This document shows, one piece after another, positions 42,342 to 53,130 of a stretch of 64,000 nt of DNA. Each line of letters starts with the position of its first letter. Within the stretch, counting starts at the first letter, position 1. The notes under the pieces are model-generated. The model made no database searches, was not told the origin of the DNA, and saw only the letters and a program-made list of their open reading frames with translations. The DNA is taken from positions 322,441 through 386,440 of the forward strand of contig BCIM01000010.1 of assembly GCA_039545315.1 (NCBI GenBank), given 5' to 3'. The translations under genes and the position numbers were made by a program. This DNA comes from Kondoa malvinella (taxonomy: Eukaryota; Basidiomycota; Agaricostilbomycetes; Agaricostilbales; Kondoaceae).

Positions 42342-44080
42342 TTACTGGCAGGAGCAATCTGCCAATGACTCATTTCCACCGCTGTCGCAAGCATCACCAC
42401 CTCTGCTCATGCACTTCTGGCCATCCTGGCATGCTCCGGAAGATCCACATACTTCGTTGCTGTTGGCATCGACACATTCGCCGTCCTGGAGGGCTTGATG
42501 CTAAGATGAAATTCTCCATCGGGCTTTCAGCCTGTAAGGGGAATGGATGCATACCAGAGGACAGTCGATTTGACATTCATTATCAATGAGATGCTGTTTC
42601 TCGGTAGAAGACGGTTTGCAGGCATTGTCGACCAATTCTCTGCCCTCTGGACAACGACTCGGACAACGACTCACGCAGCGGCATTTGCTCCATAAGGTCT
42701 GATCTAGCTCTCCACAGGCTTTCGACTCGTCTCCTTCAGCAGCGCAGAAACCTTCACCATCCGCAGGTGCTGGGCAGTTCTTTGACTCTTTTCCGCAAGA
42801 CAAGGCCAGACTTGGATCGAAACAGGTGCCTTCCGAGTTACGCAGCCATCCACCATGCTACTCTAATGGCTCAGCTGTGTACAATGCAATGCAGAAAGAC
42901 AGGCCTACTTCTGAATCACATGTTTGCACCTGTGCGGGCTCATTCTTCTTTGTGCAAGCATCAGATCCTTCTGATTTGACGTAACCTTCTTTGGCAGGCG
43001 GAAGGACAAGTGCAGTCGTACCAATGAGCTTTATCCGTATCTCCGCAAGCGGTTCCAGGCTTGTCCGGGGGAGAGCATATAGCTTGAGCATTCGGATCAG
43101 CTGACGACCTCGGCGTCTCGAGGCAAATTGGGCCACCAACCCTGTCGTCATTCAGCTCGGCCAGCAAGGTATATAGTCTAGAGCATACCGTGCTGCATTC
43201 TACAGCTGCGAATCCATTTCCGCGCAAAGTAATGCTTTCAGTTGCTGGACATTGCGCAGCCACTTCTTCAGCAGACGAATGCACAGCCGCATAAGCTGCA
43301 CTCTTGTCCTCTCTTGTCCCAGCTCAATCTGTTCGATCTGAGACGCATTTGACCACATAATAGGAGCATCGCCTGGATCCGCAATTCAGCTCGACTAGAT
43401 CTGCATCGAAATTGCGACTGACGAGGAAAACCCTTGCCGAGCAGGGCTGTCATTGATGCATTTGAAAGATTGAGATCGTTGGCGGTCAGCGCAGGATCAT
43501 CAAAGCCGTCGACAACAGTAATCTAGACAGAACCTTTTTTAACGACAGGAAATGAACAAAGGATCGAAGACATACAGTGACTTTATTATCTGGCTTGTCT
43601 GGCAGCCAAACGGAGAGCCCAGCTCCGCACCATCTGTGAAGCATGAAACCGCGAGTCACAGTCGCCGTGGGTAGACCTACTCGATCGATTTCTGACCAAA
43701 AAGACTTGTCAACAAAGGATTATCGGAGGTAAGATGACTGACCTGTTCGGTAGAGGCTACAGCGTTGTTGACATTCATTGGGTTGGTCCAGATTGACGCG
43801 TGTACACCTGCCCCTGTGATCTCATTTAGCAGCGTATGTGGAATTTTAAAGGATGAAGAACGAACAGCGTTTCCCATCGGTATCAAAGCAGCCGCAAGCT
43901 CCGGTACTTCCCAGTGAATTAGATACGGAGCAGAGGAAGAAAGTAAAGGTCTCACGAGCCGCAGGAGTTGGTTTTCCAGACCGCTCGACTGGTATAGCTA
44001 AGCGCTTCCTGTCGCTTGATAGCTAGACCGACAACAGTTTCTGAACCGAGAAGAGAGTATATAACGAGAGAAGAATACAT
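42342..44080 (-). CDS. Secreted double-psi beta-barrel protein with cysteine-rich EB-like modules
   Basis: ATG 44078-44080 starts a leader (MYSSLVIYSLLGSETVVGLA) ending in KR. After introns the N-terminal part reads SCGSTGACGCFDTDGKRWAG, SIWTNPMNVNNAVASTEQ, KSIEWCGAGLSVWLPDKPDN and KVTITVVDGF...LTANDLNLSNASMTAL. This is the RlpA/expansin-like double-psi beta-barrel pattern (GACG, CG, V-T-V-VD, LS). Cysteine-rich modules follow (KPGTACGDTDKAHWYDCTCP, NSEGTCFDPSLALSCGKE, LDQTLWSKCRCVSRCPSRCP, ECVDANSNEVCG, end LADCSCQ), like those in the protein at 36636. An 11-nt exon sits at 43681-43691. The junctions around 43290-43450 are unclear, so it may be two genes. Confidence 0.6.
43681..43691 (-). 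other. 11-nt micro-exon in DPBB gene
   Basis: Eleven bases between introns of 51 and 47 nt with GT..AG ends. Inclusion joins ASTEQ to KSIEWCGAGL in the only frame that keeps the CG motif of the domain. Confidence 0.6.
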
Positions 44081-44562
44081 GAAAAAGGTAATGGACACAG
44101 CTAAGATTTGACAAGAACCAAAGAGACCGGTTCGGAGATAGAGGAGCCTAGCGGAGAAGTCTACCAGTCAGCTTTTTTTTTGCCTTCTGGGGCGTTTTCC
44201 TGATGAGAGCTTGAGCAAGAGAGCAAACGCTCAAGACGGGATCAATAAGACTGTTTGTGGTAATGCAAGGTTTGGCAAGCACCAGAGAGAGAGAGAGAGA
44301 GAGCAGGCTTTGCTTTGCCTTGACAATTGCTAGTATATACGTATACGCACACACGCAGGCTGTAGCCTCAGATCATGCAGGTCTCACTGCCCCGGTTCAA
44401 GAGATTGTTTTCTTGTTGGCAAATTCCGGCGACTCAACAGAAGAAATTCGCGATGCCAGCAAAGCTCTAGGACGTACAAGAGAGACTATGTGCTGAGGAT
44501 CACTGGCCCTTTATTGCTTCGCCTGCGTCTTGGAGTGGTGTCGTCGCGACTATTAGCTTCTT
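44081..44562. promoter_or_regulatory. Divergent promoter region with (AG)10
   Basis: About 480 bp between the DPBB-type gene (minus) and the SUZ12-like gene (plus). It contains a ten-unit AG dinucleotide run at 44284-44303 and a T-tract at 44171-44180. Purine-pyrimidine runs of this sort are common in fungal promoters. Confidence 0.5.
44284..44303. repeat. (AG)10 dinucleotide microsatellite
   Basis: Perfect 20-bp AG repeat in the divergent promoter between the DPBB-type gene and the SUZ12-like gene. Confidence 0.95.
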
Positions 44563-47500
44563 ATGTCAACAACTCTCGTGCTACGTCCTGGCTCTTCGCA
44601 GTTGCCAAAGGCATCAAGCAATCCATCAAATGGTCAAGCTCGGCTGTTTGCGCAAAGTCGTCTAGCGCCCTCTGCCAATGATTTAAGTTTCCAGGCTGCC
44701 GCGTCGAGCTCTGATGAAGACGACATTCAATGGACAGGCTCACAGTCGCAAGCTGCTCCTATTGCAAGTACTTCTCGGGCAGGACCATCTCGGAGCGGCA
44801 CGCAAACCGCAAAAGCGCGTCGGCAGAAACGCAAATCTCGAAGCCCATCTCTGGAGGTCATCACAAAGTCCAGCCCTATGAAAGAGCCAAAGCGCAAGCG
44901 TCGGCGTATTGAATCTCGCGTAGCCGAAACATCAGACGATGACGACCTCGAAATTCTATCGCAGCCTGTCAAAGCAATGCCTAGCATTAAACGTCCTGCA
45001 CCTGCAGCAATAGACGACGAAGAAGACGACGATGATCTGCCTCCTCCACTACTGCCTGTTCATCATGCAACGCGTCCACCTTACCAAGAGGAACCTCAAC
45101 TCATCGACAGCCGAAGTTCCTCTGTTTGCGCAAGTCAATCCCCGAATCACCTACCAGTCCCTTCGACCTCTGCACCGGTACCTCGTAAAATTGCAGCAGC
45201 TATCAACCGCATGACTAAACCGGCCTTGGCGAGAAACTCTTCACAAAGCAAAGGATCTTCGACGGACAGTCTCACTAATTCTGCGCTGGCTTTTTGGGAT
45301 AGAGATGAAGAGGGCGTAACGACCATTCCGGGCGATTCGCCGCCTCACAGTCCCAACACCCCACCGAGCGACCACGAAGAAGAAGATGAAGTGCTTCTGA
45401 AGAAATCTCGACTACAACCTCCCTCTGCCAGTCGCGTTATCGAGACTATAGAAGACTCGGACAGCGATGGTTCTCCTCCTCCGCTGGAACCTGCTTCTGC
45501 AAGCTTTTCGCATAGGGAAAAGGAACTGGCCGACCGGTTGGAAAAGGTGTACAACGAGGCGACTGAAGAACGCCAGAGGCAGGAAGAGAACAAAGAGAGA
45601 CAGCGGCAGAACAATGCGGCAAACCCGCAAGCGGTGTACGACTCAGATGATAACACAACCAGCCCAAGAGCAACGTCTACACGACCGCGAGATCAACAGG
45701 CTTTACGACCTCCGTCTATGCCTCCTTCAAGATCAGACTCGGTCATCACCTCAAGTACGGCTGGAAATCAGCATATACTCGACGGCGACAATGATGTGGT
45801 CATGTCGAGTCGAGATCCGTCCTCCGACTTTGAGCTCGGCATTGCGCCAGATCATCTAGTCCCAGCTCTCAACGTCGATGATCTGGTCGTACCTCCTCAA
45901 ATTGAAGATGATCCGATGCCCTTCGTCCTAGATCCGCCTTTCGAAATGCAACTCCTTCCGCCTACTCCGCACAAGCCTCCTGATCCCTCGCCCTCAAAGA
46001 AGCTACCGGATTCCACGACCAACCACTCACGCTATCCCAAAACAATCCGCATTGCACCGCGACATTACACTACCGATAAGACCGACAACCTCGTAACGCA
46101 CTTCCCATCATCCTTTCACCTGCCAAAAGCCGTCTCAAACGACACCAACGGAGTTTCAAAACCAGCCATACGTCAGCGGCTGCCCTTCCTCGCAAGAAGT
46201 CTCCTACCTCTTGGTAAGCAAACCTACAGAGGCAAGTTTGTGCACCTTCACCTCGCACTCAGCGAGCTCGGGTACGCAAGCTCATTGGCTCGCCTCTGCG
46301 CACCTCCAGAAATCGACCAGACCCGAACAATCCCAGCTCGCTTTGACCTCCAGTACGTCTTTGGCCGATGTGGACACCATCAGCAACTCGACGTCTTTCG
46401 CTTTCATGGCCTTAGGTGTTGCTGGTGTCGGGATTTGCTTGCTTTTACTTCGCCTGGAGCTCTCATGGCGCACTTGCGGCATTCGCATGAGGCGTGTAAT
46501 TACCTCTACAAACCGATCGTAAGTGTATTTGTTCCGCTACTCTGACTGTTACTGATGAATGCTCTTAGGATGAAGGAGGTACAACAACAAGCCCGCAAGT
46601 ATTGGCGGAAATTCGATGCACGCATTACCGGTGTAAAGAAAGTGTCAAGCCCGATCCGTTCTTGGGTCATGTCCCGCCTTCACTACCTGTCTCAGTCAGG
46701 ACGGAATCCCGTCGGCGCTCTCACGATAAGCCACGGAAGAACAAAGCCAAGATCATCCCGCCTCGGGAACTCACGCCTGAATTAGAAGTAAGGCAACCAA
46801 CGCCCGAACCGGAGACTTGGCTGGAGCAAGTAGCAAGGTTAGCTATTGATGATGGGCTGGAAGAGCGACCTGCTTTACCTACATGGGCATTTAAGACCGG
46901 TATGAAGTATCGTGTTCAACCAAGAGATGGTCTAAGGAAACAACATCGTGTTGGACCGACGCCTAAGAAAGGGTTGCCTTATCTACGAACGGCTGTGAGC
47001 AGAGCTTGCCGGTAGTGCATTCGTGTACTGACTGGTCGCTGGGTCCTCACAGGATTTCTCCGCTTTGGAATTGGGCGAGGTAGTCTATGATTCGGAAGAA
47101 GATGATGGACAAAACTATCAGTGGGAGAGTCGGCGACAGCAGCATGTAAGTTATAGTGTTTGCCTGAGTGGCTGCATGTTGCTCACAAATAGCCTTAGCG
47201 TTTGGCCGAACACATCGAAGGGCCGCCAAAGTGAGTAAAACAAATCCCTTTGTCATGTACCAGCTGAATTGTTGCACAGTGTGATCTACATGCAACAAAT
47301 TTGGTATCTCACAACGCGCGCTTGGGGGTAGGTTCCGTCTATAACATTTGCAAGGCCTGGCTGAAGGTATTCACAGGCCGGACTACACGTCCAAGATTTA
47401 CGATGTAGCCAACAAGATGATCAGCGTCAATGCGGTAGAGATCAACAGGCGACAAGCGCGGGTCCAGCTTAGTCAATTGCTCATTCGTCTGGCTGGTCTT

Positions 47501-47671
47501 CGCGCTCTGTCAGCGAAACAGATTGCCGAGCTTCTTACAAAGTATGACAACCGAGTCAAGGTCAGCGATATGGGACTGTAAAATCACTAGAGCTGATATC
47601 TTTTGGTACAGAACAAGCAGATACCTGGCGCGGGGCAACGCGATCGAAAGGATGTCAAGCCTGTGGTGTAA
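44563..47671 (+). CDS. SUZ12-like VEFS-box Polycomb (PRC2) candidate
   Basis: Seven exons (44563-46518, 46569-46994, 47053-47145, 47199-47230, 47280-47327, 47377-47560, 47612-47671) give about 932 residues. The first 480 or so are disordered, acidic and Ser/Pro rich, with a basic patch (KRKRRR). Around residues 610-645 is a C2H2-type finger: FHGLRCCWC, then MAHLRHSH, followed by NYLYKPI, in the layout of the SUZ12 finger (C-P-W-C ... H-L-K-L-C-H, FNYVY). The C-terminal part has the VEFS-box pattern: VVYDSEEDDGQNYQWESRRQ, then RLAEHIEGPPNVIYMQQIWY, and a helical end (QLSQLLIRLAGLRALSAKQI). SUZ12 anchors EZH2 and EED in the H3K27 methyltransferase complex. The function is inferred from weak but ordered similarity; a different VEFS-like protein is possible. 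Confidence 0.6.
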
Positions 47672-47821
47672 CGATGGGTGTATAGTAGAGTTTCTTCATG
47701 TTCAGTTTTGGCATTGCATTTGCATCTGCATTCCGGCTTATCTGATCTTGGTTCGATGGGAACGGTGCATCATCGGATTCTTGCCAACTGACAACGACAT
47801 ACCTGAGCAAAAATATCCACC

Positions 47822-49328
47822 ATGAACTTTATACCAACTGAACTGTTGATTCCCATAGTCCATGAGCTGTACAGGCTTCGGATTCAAGAAGTGTCGCCAG
47901 ACATTCGATCTTTGATGCTTGTGGAAAGGCGCTTGTACAACATCGCGAAGCCATACCTATACCGTCATCTAGAACCTCAAAACATCGGCCAACCGCTCTT
48001 CCGCAGTATCATGAACAACGAAAACCTTGCGAGTCATGTCGCCAGATTTCATCTCATGATCGACTCGAATGCGTCTACTCTAGACTTTGATCTCTTGGCG
48101 CTGTGCACTTCTGTCAAACGTCTGAAGGTGACTTGGTACTTTGATGAAGCAAGCCAGGCAAATACACCCGCTCATTCAGAGTGGATGTTGCGGAAATCTG
48201 TCGAACAGCTCCAGACTGTTACGGGGAACCATCAACTGGAACACCTTCATATCAAGACGCTTGGAACCATGTATCCTGTCTGGGACCCGAGAAGCAGAAC
48301 GATATGCGATTGGCTCTGTGATTGCGAAAGTCTGCGGACACTCGTTGCGGAATTGGAATATATGGGCATGTGGAAATTTAGCGAGACCAGCGCGGAATTG
48401 ACTATGGGTGCAGAACGCAGGGAGACGTCTTTGTTGGGCTTCATGGAAGATTTGGCTTATTATGGGAGCCTAAGTAAGTCTCGGTACATGTTTAATAGCA
48501 AGCGCTGACTAGTCTACAGCTATAGACGAGTTTGAATGGTGGAGCATGTCCAGAGGCGGTCTGTTCAGGGATCGACACGACCTTAACGACCCTGCCATTC
48601 GACAGCTTCTTCAGCCAGTCAAAAGCTTGCGCCTGCTTATATCGGATCCCTGGGGAGCCGAAGCACTAGGATCTCTCATACCCCTATTCCCGTCCGTTTC
48701 TACTGTTCGCCTAATGCACAACCCTCGCTTTCAGACACTCCCTGAATCGTTTATGGGTCTTATTGAACCAATGTCTGATCTACCAAACCTGAAAACCATT
48801 GAATTCGACATGGAAGCTACAATCGATCCGGAAAGCGCCATGTTTGCTTCTTCGTCCCTCTTTGGTGCCTTCAGCCTCTTCCTTCTCGGGTATTGCAAAA
48901 AGCTAGAAACCGTCCGTCTACTATTCGACTCCAACCCGCTTCATCGAGCGGGCGATTCGGTCATCTTTGAGAAAGTCTTGCGTTTCCTTAATTCGGAAAC
49001 GAGGAAGAAGAGGTCGGAGTTAGCTTGGGAGATTCATGTCCTACCAGCGAGTGAGATCCAATGTCGGACGTACTGGAGTGAGAGGGACTCTTTGTGGATT
49101 AAATTCAAGGGAGAAGAGAGTGTGAGGTCATCAAACGGTGTTGCGAGAGGTCCCTTGGTGGATAGTATAATGGAGATGTATTTCCAGAGTGGCACGCAGA
49201 GCGACAGGCTGGTGGGTGATTCTTACTTGCATGAGCATTTGCTGTCTCATACGATTCATAACAGGGAAAGCTCTACAGGTGAAGATCCTTGTATATGCAA
49301 TATACAATTCAAACAGAGAAAGCTCTGA
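47822..49328 (+). CDS. F-box-like/leucine-rich repeat protein
   Basis: About 485 residues in two exons, with an intron at about 48473-48519. ATG 47822 starts an F-box-like N-terminus: FIPTELLIPIVHELYRLRIQ, SLMLVERRLYNIAKPYLYRH. Irregular leucine-rich stretches follow: FDLLALCTSVKRLKVTWYFD, HQLEHLHIKTLG, CESLRTLVAELEYMGM, PVKSLRLLISDPWG, FPSVSTVRLMHNPRF, LPNLKTIEFDMEA and CKKLETVRLLFDSN. It is probably an SCF adaptor or an orphan member of the basidiomycete F-box-like expansion. It ends QFKQRKL at 49328, only 20 bp from the stop codon of the convergent gene. Confidence 0.7.
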
Positions 49329-49348
49329 AGATCCTAACATAGCTATCG

Positions 49349-50804
49349 CTACGCAGTTGCTGGATGTGCCCGCAACAGGGCCATCATAGCTTCTCGCTTC
49401 GCTTCCTGATCGTTACTTTGGCAGGGTACGTTCAATGTGACCATCGCTTCTTCTGCCTCTAGTGCACGACTGCTGAAAGACTTGCCGAAAAGCCGCGACG
49501 CGACCAGAGTCAAGCTGCGCTGCTCCTCAGAGGAGAGACCGGCATAAGGTGAACCACAGCCGAATTGTAAACATCTGGTCGTTCATCAGTAGGGTAGCAA
49601 TGTAGAACAGGCATCCCTACTCTAAGAGACTTCCAGCCGTGATGCTGTGCGCACCACCGTCACCCCGGTCCTGTATGTTCAGCAATGTTTCGAACGTCAT
49701 CATTGTATCACCTCTGCCCGTTCCTGCATCCATCTGTTCCCGCGCAAACAGCGCGGACCGATGCAAATATGAGCCTCCAACAGAGTGAAAATTCGCCTCT
49801 CGAGACATATCCCAATCTTTGAGCGGGTCGAGGACTTTGGCCTTCTTGGCCTCTGGTAAAGTGACGTGGCCAAAAGAGGTGCGCTTCTTTTCAACACTCG
49901 GAATGGATGGCTGGCGAGGTAAAGAGGATGAACTTGGTGTCGCCTTGAGAAAGTTTGCGCTTCTGAAAATGGTGTCGCACTGATGACCGTTCACAGTTGT
50001 TTCAAGCAGTAGGAAGATACCGATGGCTGTACGGTAGTGTAGTGTCGAGCTGGTCTTCAGCCAATTCCTGTGTTGTACTTTGAGAGCCGTGACTTCGGTC
50101 CGCAGCAGATCCAATTCTTCGCTCCTATCGAGTGGCTCGAGGAAACGAACTCGTTCTTGTAATTGTTCGATCTGTGCTGTCTTGCTTTCGTTGGCTGCGT
50201 CTCTCTTGGCCATTTCTGCATCGAACAGAAGCTTGAATTGGTGAGCTAGAGTGCCTTTGCTGGGATCATGGCTTGAGCTAGAGACAGTAGCTTCTTGAGG
50301 CAGGGTATTGTCTTCAGCTCCTGACAGCTGCGGTGCAATCTGACAAAGGTCTGTCAGATAGATCGATTCGTCTACAGGGTGCACACATACAGTAACAGGC
50401 TCAACGTAAGTAATAACCATTCGAGTTTTGCTCAAAGGCAATAAAGCGAGTTCGGCAGATTTTGCCCACTCGATACAACTTTCATATTGATTACTCCCAG
50501 TAGAAAGCTGCTGGAGCTCGTGACATATTTTGCGTTATTGGACTGGTGTACACTCCCTCAGCGAAGGCTTGTCTGCTTTTTGGCGAGTCTTCAATGGAAA
50601 TAGCTTGACGTTCTCTTCTTTCAGACTTGGGCATTGGACGAGTTGCTTTGGAGGTCTTGCTGAAGGCAACGCGCAGTCGTGTACCGGTCGATACGTAAGG
50701 GTATAATGGGTCTCGAAGTCGTCGTTCTCGACAAGGTTTTTAGGCTCATTCGGCAGGCCGAGCAATGCCAACGTCCGCCGCAGTCTGCTTTTGCTCCAAC
50801 GCAC
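49349..50804 (-). CDS. Uncharacterised coiled-coil protein, 5' end uncertain
   Basis: No family recognised. Supported parts, from the N-terminus: RRTLALLGLPNEPKNLVEND, YTLTYRPVHDCALPSARP; then STGSNQYESCIEWAKSAELA; a coiled coil (FDAEMAKRDAANESKTAQIE QLQERVRFLE, SEELDLLRTEVTALKVQHRN); a serine-rich linker (PSSSSLPRQPSIPSVEKKRT); LDPLKDWDMSREANFHSVGG; and a final exon from about 49575 (FGCGSPYAGLSSEEQRSLTL ... ALLRAHPATA). The frame upstream of about 50804 closes without an ATG, so a 5' exon is missing from this model. One intron (about 33 nt at 50541-50573) is unusually short. Its 3' end abuts the convergent F-box-like gene. Confidence 0.5.
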
Positions 50805-50892
50805 AATTCAGTGCAAATCAACGCATGCCAGTCAAATGATGTATATGGCAGCTTTACAAAACGATACCATCCCAACAAGTACAATGATGATG

Positions 50893-53041
50893 TTACACAG
50901 GCGACTCTTCCTTCGACAGAAAGGCCGCCCTTGCTGATGTACAATGATTCTGTCCACTGTCCAGATCCAAATTGAAGCAAACGAAAATAGTATCTACCGC
51001 ATTCGACAACAGATCAGAGCATAGTCGGACGGTGTAATAGGGGACTACAAAGCAGAGTAGGGTCGCGAAGAAGTGGTGGAGGTGATGCTCTGGCATGCCT
51101 GACGAGAAAGAACGAGCGAAAAGGATGCCTAGGATGCCAGCGAGGAAGGAGAATGTCAATGTGAGAAGCGACAGGAGTAGCTTGACGAGTAGATCTGGTC
51201 TAGAAATCAGTTCAATTTGGTCACAATATAGCAGGACCACTCACAATCTGCAGTCTTAGACATGCCGTTGCCCCTCACGAGGCCTGTCACTCTTCGTGTC
51301 GATTGCCAAAATCCTTCGCCCGTGATTCCACTCCATATCAAAGCGTAGCTGCTGATGTTCTCGACGAACGACGCCAAAAGGGCAACAAGCGGCGCAGTGA
51401 GGTACAGACAAGCCGCCCAATTCGGTAGTAAGCCATTCGCTGGTCTTGTCCATCTCTTTAGCCGGATCATGATGAAAGCAGCTAGGTCGGCAACGGTAAC
51501 AAGCAGCGAGGAGAAAGCCACCGTGCCGAGTTGGGGGCCTCGTGCGGCATCAAAAGAAGCCATGACTAGCGCTGTTGATGTAGCGTATTCCGGATTGGGT
51601 TCATGTCGAGAGAAGAACCAGTGCGAGATGGTCCTGGCGATAGTGAGCTTGAGCAGACCGCGAAAGATTGACATGCTCCATAGGTAGGTAAAGAGGACGT
51701 GAAATGTAAGGATGAGGGTATGTGATGTTGAATTCGTCGGATGTAGCAGCAGTAGCCGGGAGAAGAGGCTGAAGAATGGTATTGTGAGGATGAGGTGCGC
51801 GAGAAGGACCGCGAGTTGTAGACCGAAGATAGCTGGATGGGCTAGTAGAGAAGATACAGCGAGCTGTAGATACAGGCGACATTTGAGACTCCTTTTGCGC
51901 GCAGATGTCAATCAGCACCTACCTCGATGACCTGCACAGTCTTCTCTATCTGCGATCTTCTCTTCCATGTCATGCAGACACATATACCAGCCAGTATGCT
52001 CGCACCAAGACAGACCCATCTCGCTTCCGTCCCTTGCTCTTCCTCCTCTGACCAACTGAAACCCCAAGCCCAAAACGAAAGCATGACCAACCCCGTCGGC
52101 CCAGCTATCAACAGGCCATGAACCATCCTCCTTGCCCCGCTGTGTACGAGCATCATGTACCCTATCGCCGACGCGGCACCAAGTATTGATAACAGCGTTA
52201 AGGATGTTAGAAGAGGCAATATCGATGACAGTGCAGCGGCTTCTTCTACTTCTGCATCATCTGGTAACATTTCTGGCGTTGCTGGAAGGTCATAGGGCGA
52301 ATTCGCAAAGAAGTAGGCGTAAATCGCTATGCCGAAAGTAACGGTACAGCAAGTGAGGTAGACCGCTAGCCAGCCCGAGTCCTGCGGTCGTAAGTGTGAT
52401 GGAGGTTGATCTGATTGTTCTAGATAGAGCGTTGGATGTGGTTCGTCTATTTCGTCTGGTTTACTCGGTGGATGCGAGGACGATTCTTGAGCGCCGCTTA
52501 AGGCTGATAAGAGATCATCTGAAGGTGAACGAGAAGGTGCTGATGCGGGAGACTGATGCGAAGAAGGCGGTGACAGCATTACAGACTGACCAACAAAGTG
52601 ACTATCCAGATCTGAAGCCTTGTTTGACATGCTCGACTCTGGCCTAAGCGATGGTTGATGCATTCGCCCTCCTGTCTGTCTGACACTCGAGGGCGCCTTC
52701 TGAGGTAGGACAGAGTTCTCTGATCTCGAGTATAGCGAATCTTCCAACAAGGCAGCGCTGTTCCGCCGCGCTTCCGCTATTCGAGTCGGCGAAGTCATTC
52801 GAAAGGGGAAACTCTCTTCGTCCTCATGCCCTAGGCTGGTGACAAGCTGCTCACGTCCCAGGCCGTGATGATTCGAGTCTTCTGAAGCCTCCATAGTGGC
52901 ATTGACAGGGTGACGCTCGTCTAAGGTCGAATAAAACAGCGGGGTATCATCTTGTCTCCTCAAGAATTGTGATATGAGGTTGCTCTGTGCTTGTCGGTGT
53001 TGCGGTACAGGCGAGGTCGACCTTGAGCTCGAGGCCGACAT
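50893..53041 (-). CDS. PNS1: CTL/Pns1-type choline-transporter-like membrane protein
   Basis: Polytopic plasma-membrane protein of the SLC44/CTL family (yeast Pns1). The first 200 residues are disordered and serine rich. About ten membrane segments follow, starting with WLAVYLTCCTVTFGIAIYAY, then LLTSLTLLSILGAASAIGYM, GLLIAGPTGLVMLSFWAWGF, CLGASILAGICVCMTW, and after an intron LLAHLILTIPFFSLFSRLLL, WAACLYLTAPLVALLASFVE and LLSLLTLTFSFLAGILGILF. The C-terminus has the family ending: LLSNAVDTIFVCFNLDLD, then a short cytosolic tail ending SKEESPV. ATG is 53039-53041; TAA is 50893-50895. Introns lie near 51876-51920 and 51193-51245. The substrate is uncertain even in yeast. Confidence 0.82.
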
Positions 53042-53130
53042 CTTTCGAGATCAAAGAGTCATGGACGCAAGTCAAGAAGCGCTTATCTCACAACGCGCCA
53101 ACGTCGGTCTACAATCTATATGTTACATTT

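Noticed and set aside
41834..42357. Overlapping hydrophobic minus-strand frames suggesting a membrane protein
   Set aside because: Several frames are open together and none has a family pattern or matching splice sites. Most likely chance in the spacer downstream of the DPBB-type gene.
50679..50975. Plus-strand open frame of 98 codons opposite the coiled-coil gene
   Set aside because: It starts at GTG and mirrors codons of a better-supported minus-strand frame.
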